Assembly (NCBI RefSeq): GCF_001552255.1
Contig: NZ_BCQV01000030.1
Coordinates: forward strand, 1 to 57,503
Length of the DNA stretch: 57,503 nucleotides
Direction: 5' to 3'
From: Alicyclobacillus shizuokensis NBRC 103103
GTDB taxonomy: Bacteria > Bacillota > Bacilli > Alicyclobacillales > Alicyclobacillaceae
Shown here: positions 1 to 8,717 of the stretch, one piece after another
How positions within the stretch are numbered: position 1 is the stretch's first letter
Layout of the letters: each line of letters starts with the position of its first letter
The notes under the pieces: model-generated
What the model saw: the letters and a program-made list of their open reading frames with translations, nothing else
Told to the model about the DNA's origin: nothing
The model's database searches: none
Program-made: the position numbers and the translations under genes

Positions 1-113
1 GGGCTCACGATGGACACTCTTGCTTTTGGCTTGCGGTAGATATGTCTCCAACCCCCGTTCGGGGCTTTCACCCTGTAGAGACCGCTAGAGACCGCCCATG
101 GTGGGCGTACACG

Positions 114-143
114 AAAAGGCCGATTCGGTGGATCGGCCGTTTT
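114..143 (-). terminator. Terminator of the GH130/CUT1 operon
   Basis: A 7-bp perfect stem (GGCCGAT with ATCGGCC) and a 7-nt loop are flanked by AAAA on the left and TTTT on the right. On the minus strand the hairpin ends in a T run about 14 nt after the last stop codon of the operon (157), the expected place for an intrinsic terminator. The symmetric flanks mean it could also act on plus-strand transcription. Confidence 0.75.
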
Positions 144-156
144 AACGAATTTCTGG

Positions 157-1131
157 TTACTTGCCTAGCGTTGCGACGCCAATTTTTGAATCGGCCATGC
201 CGTAATATAGATACCAGACGTTATTGTGATGAACAAGGCCTTCGGCAAATACCACGTTGTCCACCTGACCCTTCAGCTCGTCTTCAAAACCTGGAAGCAT
301 GAAGGGCTCGGCCGTACGCGCCAAGACTCGAGTGGGATCCTCCCGTGAAAAGAGTGCTTGTCCAACGGCATAGCGCAGTCCACCATACCTCAGGGAGTCC
401 GCTGACGATGCTCCGACAGGATCCATGCGTCTAGCTGCATTATATATAAGAAGGATACCATCGCTGGTGAGTATGGGCTGGGGCCCAGGTTCAACAAGCG
501 CACTATCAAAGGCCTCCGGATGATCGGAGGGGCACAAAACCGGATTGGCGTCGGGTGTCCAATGGATAAGGTCTTCCGAATAGGCTATCCAAATGTTTGT
601 ATCTCCGAAATACATCACGTATCGCCCTGCAATCGGATCGCTAAGAATGGCACCAGATTTTGACCATACCCGACGCGAGCTACCGCCCGCCCACTCAGGA
701 AACAGGATGCCGTGCTTCGTCCAATTGTACAAATCGGTGGATGTGGCCAGGCACAGTCGGGCACTGCGCCCATCAAACGCCGAATAGGTGAGATAATAGG
801 TATCCCCAATTTGCGTCACCCGCGGATCCTCACAGCCACCCGGAAGCTCGTAGGGCTCCGTGGGAACCAACACGGGATCGGCGTGTCGCTCAAAATGAAT
901 TCCATCGTCGCTGATGGCCAGTCCGATGCGGGAAGTGCCATTCCACCGCCCGATACCCGAATGATCTTCTGCTCGATATAACAAGTACACTTTATTATCT
1001 TTACACACGGCCGTCGGATTGAATAAGTCTTTGGCCTGCCACGTATCTCCGATTGGGCCAAGTATCGGATTGCCGAGGTGCTTTTCAAAGGGACCCAATG
1101 GAAAAGTGACTGTTTGCATGACTGAACTCAA
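157..1131 (-). CDS. GH130 family glycoside phosphorylase/hydrolase (beta-mannoside type)
   Basis: A 324-aa five-bladed beta-propeller enzyme of family GH130, whose known members phosphorolyse beta-1,4-mannosides to mannose 1-phosphate. The sequence shows the propeller repeats typical of the family (GCEDPRVTQIGDTYYLTYSA near residue 100, then EPGPQPIL and YNAA) and no signal peptide, so it acts in the cytosol. The start is TTG at 1131, set by AGGAG nine bases upstream; the ATG at 1119 is too far from any Shine-Dalgarno sequence. It is the last gene of the operon, 82 nt after the importer permease. It is paralogous to the other GH130 at 4469-5539 but clearly divergent. The exact linkage and whether it is phosphorylase or hydrolase cannot be decided here. 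Confidence 0.85.
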   Translation of the reverse strand: MSSVMQTVTFPLGPFEKHLGNPILGPIGDTWQAKDLFNPTAVCKDNKVYLLYRAEDHSGIGRWNGTSRIGLAISDDGIHFERHADPVLVPTEPYELPGGCEDPRVTQIGDTYYLTYSAFDGRSARLCLATSTDLYNWTKHGILFPEWAGGSSRRVWSKSGAILSDPIAGRYVMYFGDTNIWIAYSEDLIHWTPDANPVLCPSDHPEAFDSALVEPGPQPILTSDGILLIYNAARRMDPVGASSADSLRYGGLRYAVGQALFSREDPTRVLARTAEPFMLPGFEDELKGQVDNVVFAEGLVHHNNVWYLYYGMADSKIGVATLGK

Positions 1132-1213
1132 TGCGCAGCTCTCCTCATTCTGTCAGATACGAAAAAATCACTTGCACCGGGCAGGCCCAGGCCATATCCG
1201 CGCCCTATCGAGA

Positions 1214-2098
1214 CTATCCCTTCAAACCTGTCATTGTGATACCCTCGATAAAGTAACGTTGGGCTGCGAAGAAAATGACCAGCATCGGCAACATGACGAC
1301 TACAGTTGCTGCCATAATCAGGTTCCATTCAGTGTGATAGGTACCTTGAAATTGAGCAAGCCCCAATTGCAGCGTGAATTTCGTTGGATCATTCAAATAG
1401 ATTAAAGGCGAGAGAAAGTCGTTCCAAGCGCCCTGAAAAGAGAAGATGGCGACGGCTGTCAAAGCCGGTTTCACTTGTGGCAACACGATAGTGAGGAATG
1501 TGCGGAAGCTCCCGGCTCCATCTATCTTTGCGGCTTCTTCAAGTTCTAACGGCAATGTCATGAAGAACTGACGCAGTAAAAACACGTAAAAAGCTGACCC
1601 AAAAAAGGCTGGCACCGTCAGGGGGAGAAACGTATTTGTCCACCCCAACTCGTGAAACAGGACGAACTGCGGGACAAGCAGCACTTGACTGGGTACCATC
1701 ATGGTCGCCAGCAACACCATGAAGAGGATACGACGCCCTGGAAACCGAAAGCGCGCAAATCCATAAGCAACCAGCGAACAAGACACCACATTGCCGACGA
1801 CATTCACGACGGCAATCAAGATAGAGTTCAGTGCATACCGTCCAAATGGAAGAGTCGTCAACGCTTGCACGAAGTTCTCCCAGCGCCAGTGCGCCGGCCA
1901 CCAAATGGGCGGATAGACAAAGATCTCATCACTGGTCTTAAAGGCGCTCACAATCAACCAGGCAAAAGGAATCAGGAAACAGACGGAGGTGCCTACCAGG
2001 AGAAGATACGTGACAAGCCGTGACAGGCGACGCGACAGCCGCACGGACGCGCCCGTGGCATACGAGGTATCGGCTGTCAGCGATGTACGAGCACTCAT
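1214..2098 (-). CDS. CUT1 sugar ABC transporter permease (MalG/UgpE-like)
   Basis: A 294-aa inner-membrane permease with six hydrophobic segments and the cytoplasmic EAA loop (ELEEAAKIDGAGSFRTF) that docks on the ATPase. The C terminus (YFIEGITMTGLKG) is typical of the MalG side of CUT1 carbohydrate importers. Its ATG overlaps the stop of the preceding permease by 4 nt (ATGA), indicating translational coupling. With the partner permease and the binding protein it should import a mannoside-type oligosaccharide, judged from the two flanking GH130 enzymes. No ATPase gene lies in the operon. Confidence 0.92.
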   Translation of the reverse strand: MSARTSLTADTSYATGASVRLSRRLSRLVTYLLLVGTSVCFLIPFAWLIVSAFKTSDEIFVYPPIWWPAHWRWENFVQALTTLPFGRYALNSILIAVVNVVGNVVSCSLVAYGFARFRFPGRRILFMVLLATMMVPSQVLLVPQFVLFHELGWTNTFLPLTVPAFFGSAFYVFLLRQFFMTLPLELEEAAKIDGAGSFRTFLTIVLPQVKPALTAVAIFSFQGAWNDFLSPLIYLNDPTKFTLQLGLAQFQGTYHTEWNLIMAATVVVMLPMLVIFFAAQRYFIEGITMTGLKG

Positions 2099-3018
2099 TC
2101 TCTCTCACCCCCGTAATACACCCATAAGGCAGAACTCTTAAAGATGAGCAACGTCAAGAGCAGGACAATGAGAAACAGTACCCAGGCGAGAGCGGAGGCA
2201 TAACCCATGTTCAGATCGGAGAACCCCTGAATATAAATGTTCAGAGCGTAAAACAAGCCAGCATTGTTGACGCCCGCTCCTTGGCCTCCGTATCCGGAAC
2301 CCATGACGAACGCTTGTGTGAAGAAACTAAATGCACCGATTACACCCATGACCAGGTTGAAAAACAGCACAGGAGAAATCATGGGCAATGTGACGTACCA
2401 AAACTTTTTCCACACGGACGCACCATCTATAATGGCGGCCTCATACAGGCTCACAGGCACATCTTGCAAGCCAGCCAAAAACGTGATCATCCAGGTGCCG
2501 ACTCCCCAAACACTCATGACGATGAAGGACGGGACCGTCCACTGTGGGGTCACCAGCCACTGGGGCTGCGGCAAATGCAATATAGCAAGGAAGCGATTTA
2601 GTATCCCATATTTGGGATTTAGTATCCAGTTCCATAAAATTGCTACGGCCACCGGAGGCAACACCGCAGGCAAGTAAAATATGGTGCGAAACCAACGCAT
2701 GAATCGCACCTTTTGGTTCAGGAGAATCGCCATGCCCAAGGCCACCAACAAATCCAATGGAACCGAGAAGATGGCGTAATAGAAAGTAACATATAGAGAC
2801 TGCCAGAAGTCTGGATCATATAGAAGGTGTATATAATTCTGTAGTCCAATGAATTTCGGTGCATTCAACAGGTTGTATTGAGTAAACCCAAAATACAGGG
2901 ACGCAAGCAAAGGTCCCAGCGTCAAGCAGACAAAACCTATCAACCAGGGACTGATGTAAAGATACCCTAATAGCGCCTCACGGTGTTTCGTGTTCAATCC
3001 AGCCCCCCCTGTTCCCAT
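2095..3018 (-). CDS. CUT1 sugar ABC transporter permease (MalF/UgpA-like)
   Basis: A 307-aa membrane permease with a short cytoplasmic N terminus, six membrane spans and the EAA loop (LYEAAIIDGASVWKKFWYVTLP). It forms the heterodimeric channel with the MalG-type protein encoded just downstream. Start choice is uncertain. The ATG at 3018 has only a weak upstream signal, while the in-frame TTG at 2997 follows a run of seven G residues by 5 nt and would remove seven Gly-rich residues. It is separated from the binding-protein gene by a stable stem-loop (3024-3055), a common way to lower permease expression relative to the binding protein. Confidence 0.9.
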   Translation of the reverse strand: MGTGGAGLNTKHREALLGYLYISPWLIGFVCLTLGPLLASLYFGFTQYNLLNAPKFIGLQNYIHLLYDPDFWQSLYVTFYYAIFSVPLDLLVALGMAILLNQKVRFMRWFRTIFYLPAVLPPVAVAILWNWILNPKYGILNRFLAILHLPQPQWLVTPQWTVPSFIVMSVWGVGTWMITFLAGLQDVPVSLYEAAIIDGASVWKKFWYVTLPMISPVLFFNLVMGVIGAFSFFTQAFVMGSGYGGQGAGVNNAGLFYALNIYIQGFSDLNMGYASALAWVLFLIVLLLTLLIFKSSALWVYYGGERE

Positions 3019-3023
3019 AGACC

Positions 3024-3055
3024 CGCGGCCCCTGGTTTCACCGCCAGGAGCCGCG
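3024..3055 (-). other. Intercistronic stem-loop between binding protein and permease
   Basis: CGCGGC and GCCGCG arms, one C/A mismatch, then CCTGG and CCAGG arms, closing an 8-nt loop. There is no T run on the minus strand, so it is more likely a partial terminator or 3'-end-stabilising hairpin for the binding-protein message than a full stop. Confidence 0.55.
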
Positions 3056-3131
3056 TGACTTGCACAACGTGCCAGAAGGAATACAACAGACCGCTCCTGG
3101 TATGCCTGCGGCTTGTCGTGTCAACGACCAC

Positions 3132-4451
3132 TCATTTGTTCAGCAGATTATTCAAGTCATCTTGAGTCTTCTTTGCGATCTGTTCTGGCGTCTCTTTGCC
3201 CAACAGCAACGGCTCATAGACATCGTTGGCCAGCACGTTCCAGAAGTTCTGCTGTGCTGTCGGATTCGGAAGCGCTTGCAAAAGGCGCGCGTGTTCCATC
3301 GACGTCAAGATGGGCTGAATCCTGTCCTTGGGCGTGTGTCCCCCCGGAGCATCAGGCACATCCAACTGTTCCAAGTTGGCCGCGTATTGTTTAATGGGCG
3401 GAACAACCTTCCAGTGGTCGATCCCGTCGAGCAGTGCCACAAACGCCTTGAATACTGTCTCCTTATCCACCTTCGTGTGGGCATTGATGGCCATGTCATC
3501 AATACCCAAGTCCGTCACTTGGACAGCGCCTTTTGGCAGTGGAGCCACCTTGGCCTGAAATCCTTTCGCTGCATAGTTGCCATCGGCAGCTCCTCCCGCG
3601 AACATCGCCACCTTCCCTTGTCGGAACAAGTCTTCAATATCCACGTTAGCCAACTCCGCCTGGCTCGGGACGAGCTTTTCCTGTACCAGAGTGTGCAGCA
3701 TATTTAGAGCGTCCACAGTCTGTGGTGAATCGAAGGTACTCTTGGTCATGTCTTTGTTCCAAAAGTCTCCGCCGTAGGACCAAATAAAGTCGTACACCGG
3801 AGGCCAACCGTTAGACAAGAGAAATCCATAAATCCCAGTCTTTTGCTTGATTTGACGGCAGTCATTCAGAAAATCTTGCCACGTCCAACCGTTCTTGGGC
3901 TCTTGTAAACCGGCCTGTTTAAAAAGTTTCGGATTGTAATACATCACGGTCGGCTGTCCAATCCACGGCAAAGCGTAGTAGTCTCCATTGTACTTGTCGT
4001 TTTTCAGTGTATTCGGATAGTAATTATCTATATTGGCTACTACATACTTGTCTTTGTATTTATCTAGATACGGCTGCAAATCGAGAATGGCGCCGCTCTG
4101 CGCATAGGTGGCGGCCTCCCCATCCGACAGATAGAAAATATCCGGAGCCGATCCGGCCGCAATCTCGGTCTTCAACTTTTGATCATAGTTACTTGGTGTA
4201 TTGATCTCGCGAATCTGGAATTCATTCTTATGTTCCTGGTTGATTTTGTTGATGATCTTGTGCAGTTGGGCATCTTCCTCTGCACCGCCCCACGTTCCAA
4301 ACGTAATGGTAACCGGCCCTGTCGAGGTGCCTTTGCCGGAACTGTTACCGTTGCCAGTTCCCCCTCCACTACCACAAGCTGTTACAGACAAGAGTACTGT
4401 TCCTGCCATGACTACACTTACGGTCCACTTAGTCGCGGCGTTCAACATCAT
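3132..4451 (-). CDS. Extracellular solute-binding lipoprotein, family 1 (sugar)
   Basis: About 439 aa. A lipoprotein signal peptide ends in the lipobox LSVTAC-G, followed by a Gly/Ser/Asn-rich linker and a family 1 (MalE/UgpB-type) sugar-binding fold with the usual WTWQDFLNDCRQIKQ and ALPWIGQPTVMYYN segments. It should be anchored outside the membrane and deliver sugar to the two downstream permeases. The longer open frame to 4583 is rejected: AGGGGG followed by 7 nt leads to the ATG at 4451 (a second ATG follows at 4448), and the signal peptide begins there. It lies 17 nt after the preceding GH130 gene. Substrate is inferred as a mannoside from the neighbours. Confidence 0.92.
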   Translation of the reverse strand: MMLNAATKWTVSVVMAGTVLLSVTACGSGGGTGNGNSSGKGTSTGPVTITFGTWGGAEEDAQLHKIINKINQEHKNEFQIREINTPSNYDQKLKTEIAAGSAPDIFYLSDGEAATYAQSGAILDLQPYLDKYKDKYVVANIDNYYPNTLKNDKYNGDYYALPWIGQPTVMYYNPKLFKQAGLQEPKNGWTWQDFLNDCRQIKQKTGIYGFLLSNGWPPVYDFIWSYGGDFWNKDMTKSTFDSPQTVDALNMLHTLVQEKLVPSQAELANVDIEDLFRQGKVAMFAGGAADGNYAAKGFQAKVAPLPKGAVQVTDLGIDDMAINAHTKVDKETVFKAFVALLDGIDHWKVVPPIKQYAANLEQLDVPDAPGGHTPKDRIQPILTSMEHARLLQALPNPTAQQNFWNVLANDVYEPLLLGKETPEQIAKKTQDDLNNLLNK

Positions 4452-4468
4452 GCATTGTCCCCCTTTAC

Positions 4469-5539
4469 TTATGATCCAAGTGAATCCAATATGGTCTGCA
4501 GTGGAATTTCCACGCATGCCATCGAAGTATCCGCCACGCCGTAATAGACTTGTACAGTATCTCCTTGGAGCAGAGCACCACAAGGGAACACAACATTTCC
4601 AAAGAATCCGTTTGTCTCGTAGTCAGCCTCTGGTACCAAAATGGGATGCCGGGAGCGAACAAGAACCTGAGAAGGATCCTCAAGATCGAGTAGGACCGCC
4701 CCCACACAGTAGCGTGCATCCTCGTCGGCGGCGTGATAAAGTTCCAACCACCCGTGCTCCGTCCTCAGTGGAGGCGCGCCTGCTCCCAGCCTTCTGCTGT
4801 CCCAAGCTTCTGGGCGGCAACCCATCAAATGGTGATGATTTCCCCAATGATTGAGGTCTGACGACTCGGCCAACCATATGTCTGGTGAACCGTTGCCGCT
4901 CGGCACCGGGCGATGCAGGCAGTAGTATTTCCCCCCTATCGGTTCAGGAAAGAGAACCACGTCCTTGTTCTCGGGTGGCAAGATCATGCCATGGCGCTGT
5001 ACGTCGTGAAAATTCTTTGTGGAAGCCAATACAACGCCTACTCCGCGCGCAGAGACTGCGCTGTACGTGATGTAATAGGTATCGCCGATTTGCGTAACCC
5101 GAGCGTCCTCCACGCCAAATGTCTCCAACTCCGTCTGCGGGTAAAGAAACGGTCGCTCGTCAACGCGAAAGTGGCGTCCATCAACACTCCGGGCAATCCG
5201 CAGGTGGGAGATGGACGTCAGGTACGTAAAGTCCCCTTTTCTTCTTTCAACAGGCGCGATACTGCGCGGATCCGAAAAGTCATAACGCTGATCGTTCCGA
5301 TGGAATGTCTCGATTCGAAGACCTTTAGCGCTTACATCGAAGATGGCAGCCTTCACGATCCGCTCATCTTCCGCAACCGGTCGCTCGGCCACACGCAGTA
5401 ACAGAATGATTTCATCATGGTATTTGGCCACTCCGGCATTAAACACACCAATAACTTCGAAGTCGTCGCGGTGTGGCGGTACGTCTGCCGGGGTCAATAT
5501 GGGATTTTCAGGGTAACGGTATACCCCCACTGTCGTCAT
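4469..5539 (-). CDS. GH130 family glycoside phosphorylase (mannosyl type)
   Basis: A 356-aa cytoplasmic beta-propeller enzyme of family GH130, full length for mannooligosaccharide or mannosyl-N-acetylglucosamine phosphorylases. Visible family features are FGVEDARVTQIGDTYYITYS near residue 140, the ELYHAADEDARYCVGAVLLD stretch, and the C-terminal GNVVFPCGALLQGDTVQVYY segment. It follows the ROK regulator by 10 nt and precedes the binding protein by 17 nt, so it is co-transcribed. The ATG at 5539 directly abuts GAGAGG; the in-frame GTG at 5530, nine bases from that sequence, is an equally likely start. It would release mannose 1-phosphate from the imported oligosaccharide. Confidence 0.88.
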   Translation of the reverse strand: MTTVGVYRYPENPILTPADVPPHRDDFEVIGVFNAGVAKYHDEIILLLRVAERPVAEDERIVKAAIFDVSAKGLRIETFHRNDQRYDFSDPRSIAPVERRKGDFTYLTSISHLRIARSVDGRHFRVDERPFLYPQTELETFGVEDARVTQIGDTYYITYSAVSARGVGVVLASTKNFHDVQRHGMILPPENKDVVLFPEPIGGKYYCLHRPVPSGNGSPDIWLAESSDLNHWGNHHHLMGCRPEAWDSRRLGAGAPPLRTEHGWLELYHAADEDARYCVGAVLLDLEDPSQVLVRSRHPILVPEADYETNGFFGNVVFPCGALLQGDTVQVYYGVADTSMACVEIPLQTILDSLGS

Positions 5540-5549
5540 CCTCTCTGTA

Positions 5550-6713
5550 TCAGCTGTCTACCGCCACAAGTGGCTTGACGTCGTAGATTCCCTGAAGAGC
5601 CAAGGTGGCCCCGCCGATAGCCACCGCCTGCAACCCAAACCGGGTCTCGACGATGGTACAGCTACTGCGTATGAGCCTCTGCAGTTCGTGGATCACGGAA
5701 TCACTGACAAACTTGTCCACCAATAACATAGACCCCCCTAGAATCACCAAGTCAGGATCAAATGTGTACGCCATATTGGCAATCCCCACGCTCAGATACA
5801 GAATCGCCGACTGCACTACGGATACGTCCGGCTCCATCCCCCCCTTCGCGCGCCGAATAATTTCTTCAAAGGGTTCATTTTCCTCACGCTCGCGAGAACG
5901 TCGCACATTCCACTCGATCGCATGCCGTGAGGCCACACTGTTGACACAGCCACGTCGCCCACAGGTGCACCACTCGCCGTCTATATTGACAGTCATGTGG
6001 CTAAACTCCCCTGCCATATTATGTGCCCCAGCATAAACAGAACCGTCAATGACTACGCCGGCACCGACGCCGGCATCGGCTAGCACAAACAATGCATGGC
6101 GCACATCTCCTCGGTCACCAAACCAGGTCTCACCGAGCGCGGCTGCATTTGCGTCATTTTCAAGGTACACAGGCACAGAAAACTGCTCCTCAAACAAACT
6201 GGCTATGGAGGCTCCGTGCCAAACTTCTGGCATGTCTTCCGGCTGCAAAAGACGGCCGTTTTGTGTATCCAATGGACCGGGCGCAGCGACACCAATGCCC
6301 ACCAGCAAGTCTTGCGGGCAGCCACAGGTCTCCATGAAATCGCCGAGGTACTCAGCCAATCCCTCAGGGCCCCCCAAGTCGACCAGTCGTAATGTGCTGG
6401 TATACTTGGGCTTGGCAAAGAGATCGGTTATCACTGTGGTAACCGTATCTCGGCCCAGATCGACCCCTAAGGCAAACCCACCATCTGGATTGACCTCCAC
6501 TAACTCCGGTGGACGTCCTCCCGTCGAATCTCCGCTGCCCACTGAGCGAATCCACCCACGCTCTACCAGTCTGTCAACCCCGCGTGAAACCGTGGGCAGT
6601 GCCAATCCGAGTTCTCGCTGCAATTCACTTCGAGAAATGGGCCCTTTTAGACGAATTGAGTTTAATATCCGTCGCTCGTTCAACCGTCGCAGTAGTACCG
6701 CATCGCCTCGCAA
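5550..6713 (-). CDS. ROK family transcriptional repressor (XylR/NagC-like)
   Basis: 387 aa: an N-terminal winged-helix DNA-binding domain (residues about 5-60, with SRSELQRELGLALPTVSRGV as recognition region) joined to a ROK sugar-kinase-like domain (VDLGRD nucleotide loop; zinc motif CTCGRRGC near residue 245). The motif's usual Glu after GC is replaced by VNS, and the usual GH is SH. The start is TTG at 6713, ten bases after AAGGTGG. First gene of the operon, so it probably controls its own promoter and the mannoside genes. ROK repressors usually release DNA on binding the pathway sugar. Confidence 0.9.
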   Translation of the reverse strand: MRGDAVLLRRLNERRILNSIRLKGPISRSELQRELGLALPTVSRGVDRLVERGWIRSVGSGDSTGGRPPELVEVNPDGGFALGVDLGRDTVTTVITDLFAKPKYTSTLRLVDLGGPEGLAEYLGDFMETCGCPQDLLVGIGVAAPGPLDTQNGRLLQPEDMPEVWHGASIASLFEEQFSVPVYLENDANAAALGETWFGDRGDVRHALFVLADAGVGAGVVIDGSVYAGAHNMAGEFSHMTVNIDGEWCTCGRRGCVNSVASRHAIEWNVRRSREREENEPFEEIIRRAKGGMEPDVSVVQSAILYLSVGIANMAYTFDPDLVILGGSMLLVDKFVSDSVIHELQRLIRSSCTIVETRFGLQAVAIGGATLALQGIYDVKPLVAVDS

Positions 6714-6748
6714 TCAAGAATTTCCACCTTTCTAACTAACTGTGTGAA

Positions 6749-6777
6749 AGTATAGTCTGCCAGAGAATAATAGTCAA
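6749..6777 (-). promoter_or_regulatory. Sigma-A promoter of the ROK/GH130/CUT1 operon
   Basis: On the minus strand TTGACT (6772-6777) and TATACT (6749-6754) are separated by exactly 17 nt. The -10 box lies about 35 nt before the TTG start of the ROK gene. Both hexamers are one mismatch from consensus. Confidence 0.8.
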
Positions 6778-6787
6778 GCGCTTTCAT
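6773..6787 (-). promoter_or_regulatory. Candidate CcpA cre site overlapping the -35 box
   Basis: ATGAAAGCGCTTGAC on the minus strand matches the Bacillus cre consensus WTGAAARCGYTTWNN at all but one position and covers most of the -35 hexamer. A site there would block RNA polymerase, so the mannoside operon is probably under glucose repression. A LacI-type operator is the alternative reading. Confidence 0.55.
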
Positions 6788-6884
6788 GATCTTTTCTTAT
6801 TGGAAAAACATTCGAATTTTAGGTCTCTGGAAGAGGCTATCGCTCAAGTCCGCTGTACATGCCAGACGTCCAGCTCCCTCCAGG

Positions 6885-7853
6885 TCATCTGCCGGGAAAT
6901 CGAGCAGACATGACAGACATCTCCGCGGCCAGCCGAGCATGCAGTTGCATGGCAATTTGTTCAACGGGAAAGGCTCCACTGTCGTCTTTTACGTAGACCA
7001 ATCGAAGCATGACCGTTGGATACTGTCTTCCCAAACGAATCATGTGAAATGGAAGTTGTTGTTCGAGAAGATGAAACAATTGGCTGACCATGACGAATGA
7101 ATAACCGGCACCTTGGGCCACGATGTCCAACAGAACTTGGATGTTGTCCACAATGTGATAACGGCTTGGTACCACACCATACATGTTGAGAAACGCCTGG
7201 CCAACGACCTCGCGAAAGTTGATGAGTGGTGAGCCGCTTAACAACACAAACGGCCTATCCCTTAGTTCCGCGACATTGCTCAAGTCTTCGCGAATTTGCA
7301 CGTACCCATGCTTCGGATAGATCAGGGCCATCTCATCGTCCAACAGCGGCAACGCTTCGATTCCGGGGACCAGTTCATTAGAAAAACAGATACAGATCTG
7401 GAGCTCCTGGTGTTCTATCAGATCAAGCATGAGGTCGGAATACTCCGTGATGAATGTATAGTCAATGTCAGAATTGAGCTTGTGGATACCGCGAATGATG
7501 GTATGGACCAGCGCCGGGCACAGTGTCTTGTCGATGCCAATCTTCAATCCGTTGGATCTTGTCATGGCGTTAAATGGGCGCGTCAGTTCACTGCTCTCCT
7601 GCCTGCGGATCAGCGTCGCGGCTTCTTCCATGTTCTGAAGCACCTTGACCGAATACCATAAGAAAAATTGGCCGTGTTTCGTGAGATGGACACCATCCCA
7701 CTTGCGCTCCAACAGTTTGACTCCGAGCCGGTATTCCAACCTTTGCAGGCGCATACTCAAGGTAGGTTGAGTGACATGCAGAATGCGAGCGGCTTTGGAA
7801 ATACTCTTCTTCCTGGCAACGACCATGAAAGACTGGAGTTCCTCGAAGTCCAA
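6885..7853 (-). CDS. LysR family transcriptional regulator
   Basis: 322 aa, normal LysR length. An N-terminal helix-turn-helix (residues about 1-60, KSISKAARILHVTQPTLSMRLQRLE) precedes an effector-binding domain of periplasmic-binding-protein fold. The start is TTG at 7853 behind GGTGA. The usual divergent target gene is missing: both neighbours are transcribed in the same direction, and a terminator at 7957-7984 cuts it off from the gene upstream. Its regulon is therefore not evident; candidates are the amide/ureide unit upstream or genes outside the window. Confidence 0.9.
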   Translation of the reverse strand: MDFEELQSFMVVARKKSISKAARILHVTQPTLSMRLQRLEYRLGVKLLERKWDGVHLTKHGQFFLWYSVKVLQNMEEAATLIRRQESSELTRPFNAMTRSNGLKIGIDKTLCPALVHTIIRGIHKLNSDIDYTFITEYSDLMLDLIEHQELQICICFSNELVPGIEALPLLDDEMALIYPKHGYVQIREDLSNVAELRDRPFVLLSGSPLINFREVVGQAFLNMYGVVPSRYHIVDNIQVLLDIVAQGAGYSFVMVSQLFHLLEQQLPFHMIRLGRQYPTVMLRLVYVKDDSGAFPVEQIAMQLHARLAAEMSVMSARFPGR

Positions 7854-7956
7854 CTGATCTCACCTTCCCCGCGTTCGTGAAACCATGTGCTTTTTGCCCG
7901 ATGGTAGACTGCATGCCGCAAACGGGTGCTGATGACGTGGCCACTCCGTAAAGCTC

Positions 7957-7984
7957 AAAACCACGGATACGCATCCGTGGTTTT
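7957..7984 (-). terminator. Bidirectional intrinsic terminator after the ureide/amide operon
   Basis: Perfect 8-bp stem CCACGGAT/ATCCGTGG with a 4-nt loop, flanked by AAAA and TTTT. On the minus strand it follows the isochorismatase-fold gene (stop at 8050) by about 65 nt and isolates the LysR gene. Confidence 0.8.
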
Positions 7985-8049
7985 CGCGAGCAGCTATAAG
8001 CGGCGTGCACCCGCCGCCCGCAGGAACTCTGCGCTGTTGTACCGCATTG

Positions 8050-8658
8050 TTATATGGTCACTGTATTTTCCCAATACTGTACGACATCGGATGTGCGCAA
8101 GACCTTGCCAAAGTAAGTCCTGATATTTTCACAGGTTGTATGGTGCAACTCGGTGTTGTAGGCAGCGCAGGCATCTTCGACCAGTGTCACATGGTAATCC
8201 ATCATAAACCCGTCCCTTGCTGTCGATTCGACACAGACGTTGGTTGCAACCCCAGTGATGACAAGAGACTTTCGCTTCAGGCTGCGTAAAATCATGTCCA
8301 GTTCGGTGCCGATAAATGCGCTGTACCGATGTTTCTCCACCACAATGTCTCCGCTCTGAGGGGCAATCTTATAGAACTGGGTGCCCCAGCTACCTTTCGC
8401 ACAGACTGCGACCGGATCGTCCATTCGGGCGGACCAAGCATCGGAAACGGTGCGCTCGTCCAGCGTCATTTGGACGAAGATAATCGGAACGCTGCGTGTT
8501 CTGGCCGCCTCAATCAATGCCTGAAGTGGGGGAATGATGGCCTGGGCCGCCGTGACGTCGTCCCCCCGCTTCGCGCAGGCTCCTTCCTCGTGGCAGAAAT
8601 CGTTCTGGACATCGACGATAATCAGGGCCGTCTCGGCCGGATCGAGATACTCTCTCAT
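8050..8658 (-). CDS. Isochorismatase-fold cysteine hydrolase
   Basis: A 202-aa cytoplasmic hydrolase of the isochorismatase/nicotinamidase superfamily. The catalytic triad is visible as Asp16 (IIVDVQNDF), Lys109 (VVEKHRYSAF) and Cys142 (GVATNVCVES), the last with the usual cis-peptide region before it. Family members hydrolyse C-N bonds in nicotinamide, N-carbamoylsarcosine, ureidoacrylate or biuret. Co-transcription with an NCS1 permease and an amidase points to a ureide- or amide-type substrate, but the sequence alone does not say which. ATG start with AGGAGG at good spacing. It is the last gene of its operon. Confidence 0.9.
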   Translation of the reverse strand: MREYLDPAETALIIVDVQNDFCHEEGACAKRGDDVTAAQAIIPPLQALIEAARTRSVPIIFVQMTLDERTVSDAWSARMDDPVAVCAKGSWGTQFYKIAPQSGDIVVEKHRYSAFIGTELDMILRSLKRKSLVITGVATNVCVESTARDGFMMDYHVTLVEDACAAYNTELHHTTCENIRTYFGKVLRTSDVVQYWENTVTI

Positions 8659-8717
8659 TCTGTCGCCTCCTGAATTATCGAATACGCAAAACAGTATTCA
8701 AAGTCTGAACAGAAGAT

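Noticed and set aside
50-67. Short CCCC/GGGG hairpin near the left edge
   Set aside because: A 4-bp stem with a weak CTTTC tail; no plus-strand gene end is visible before it.
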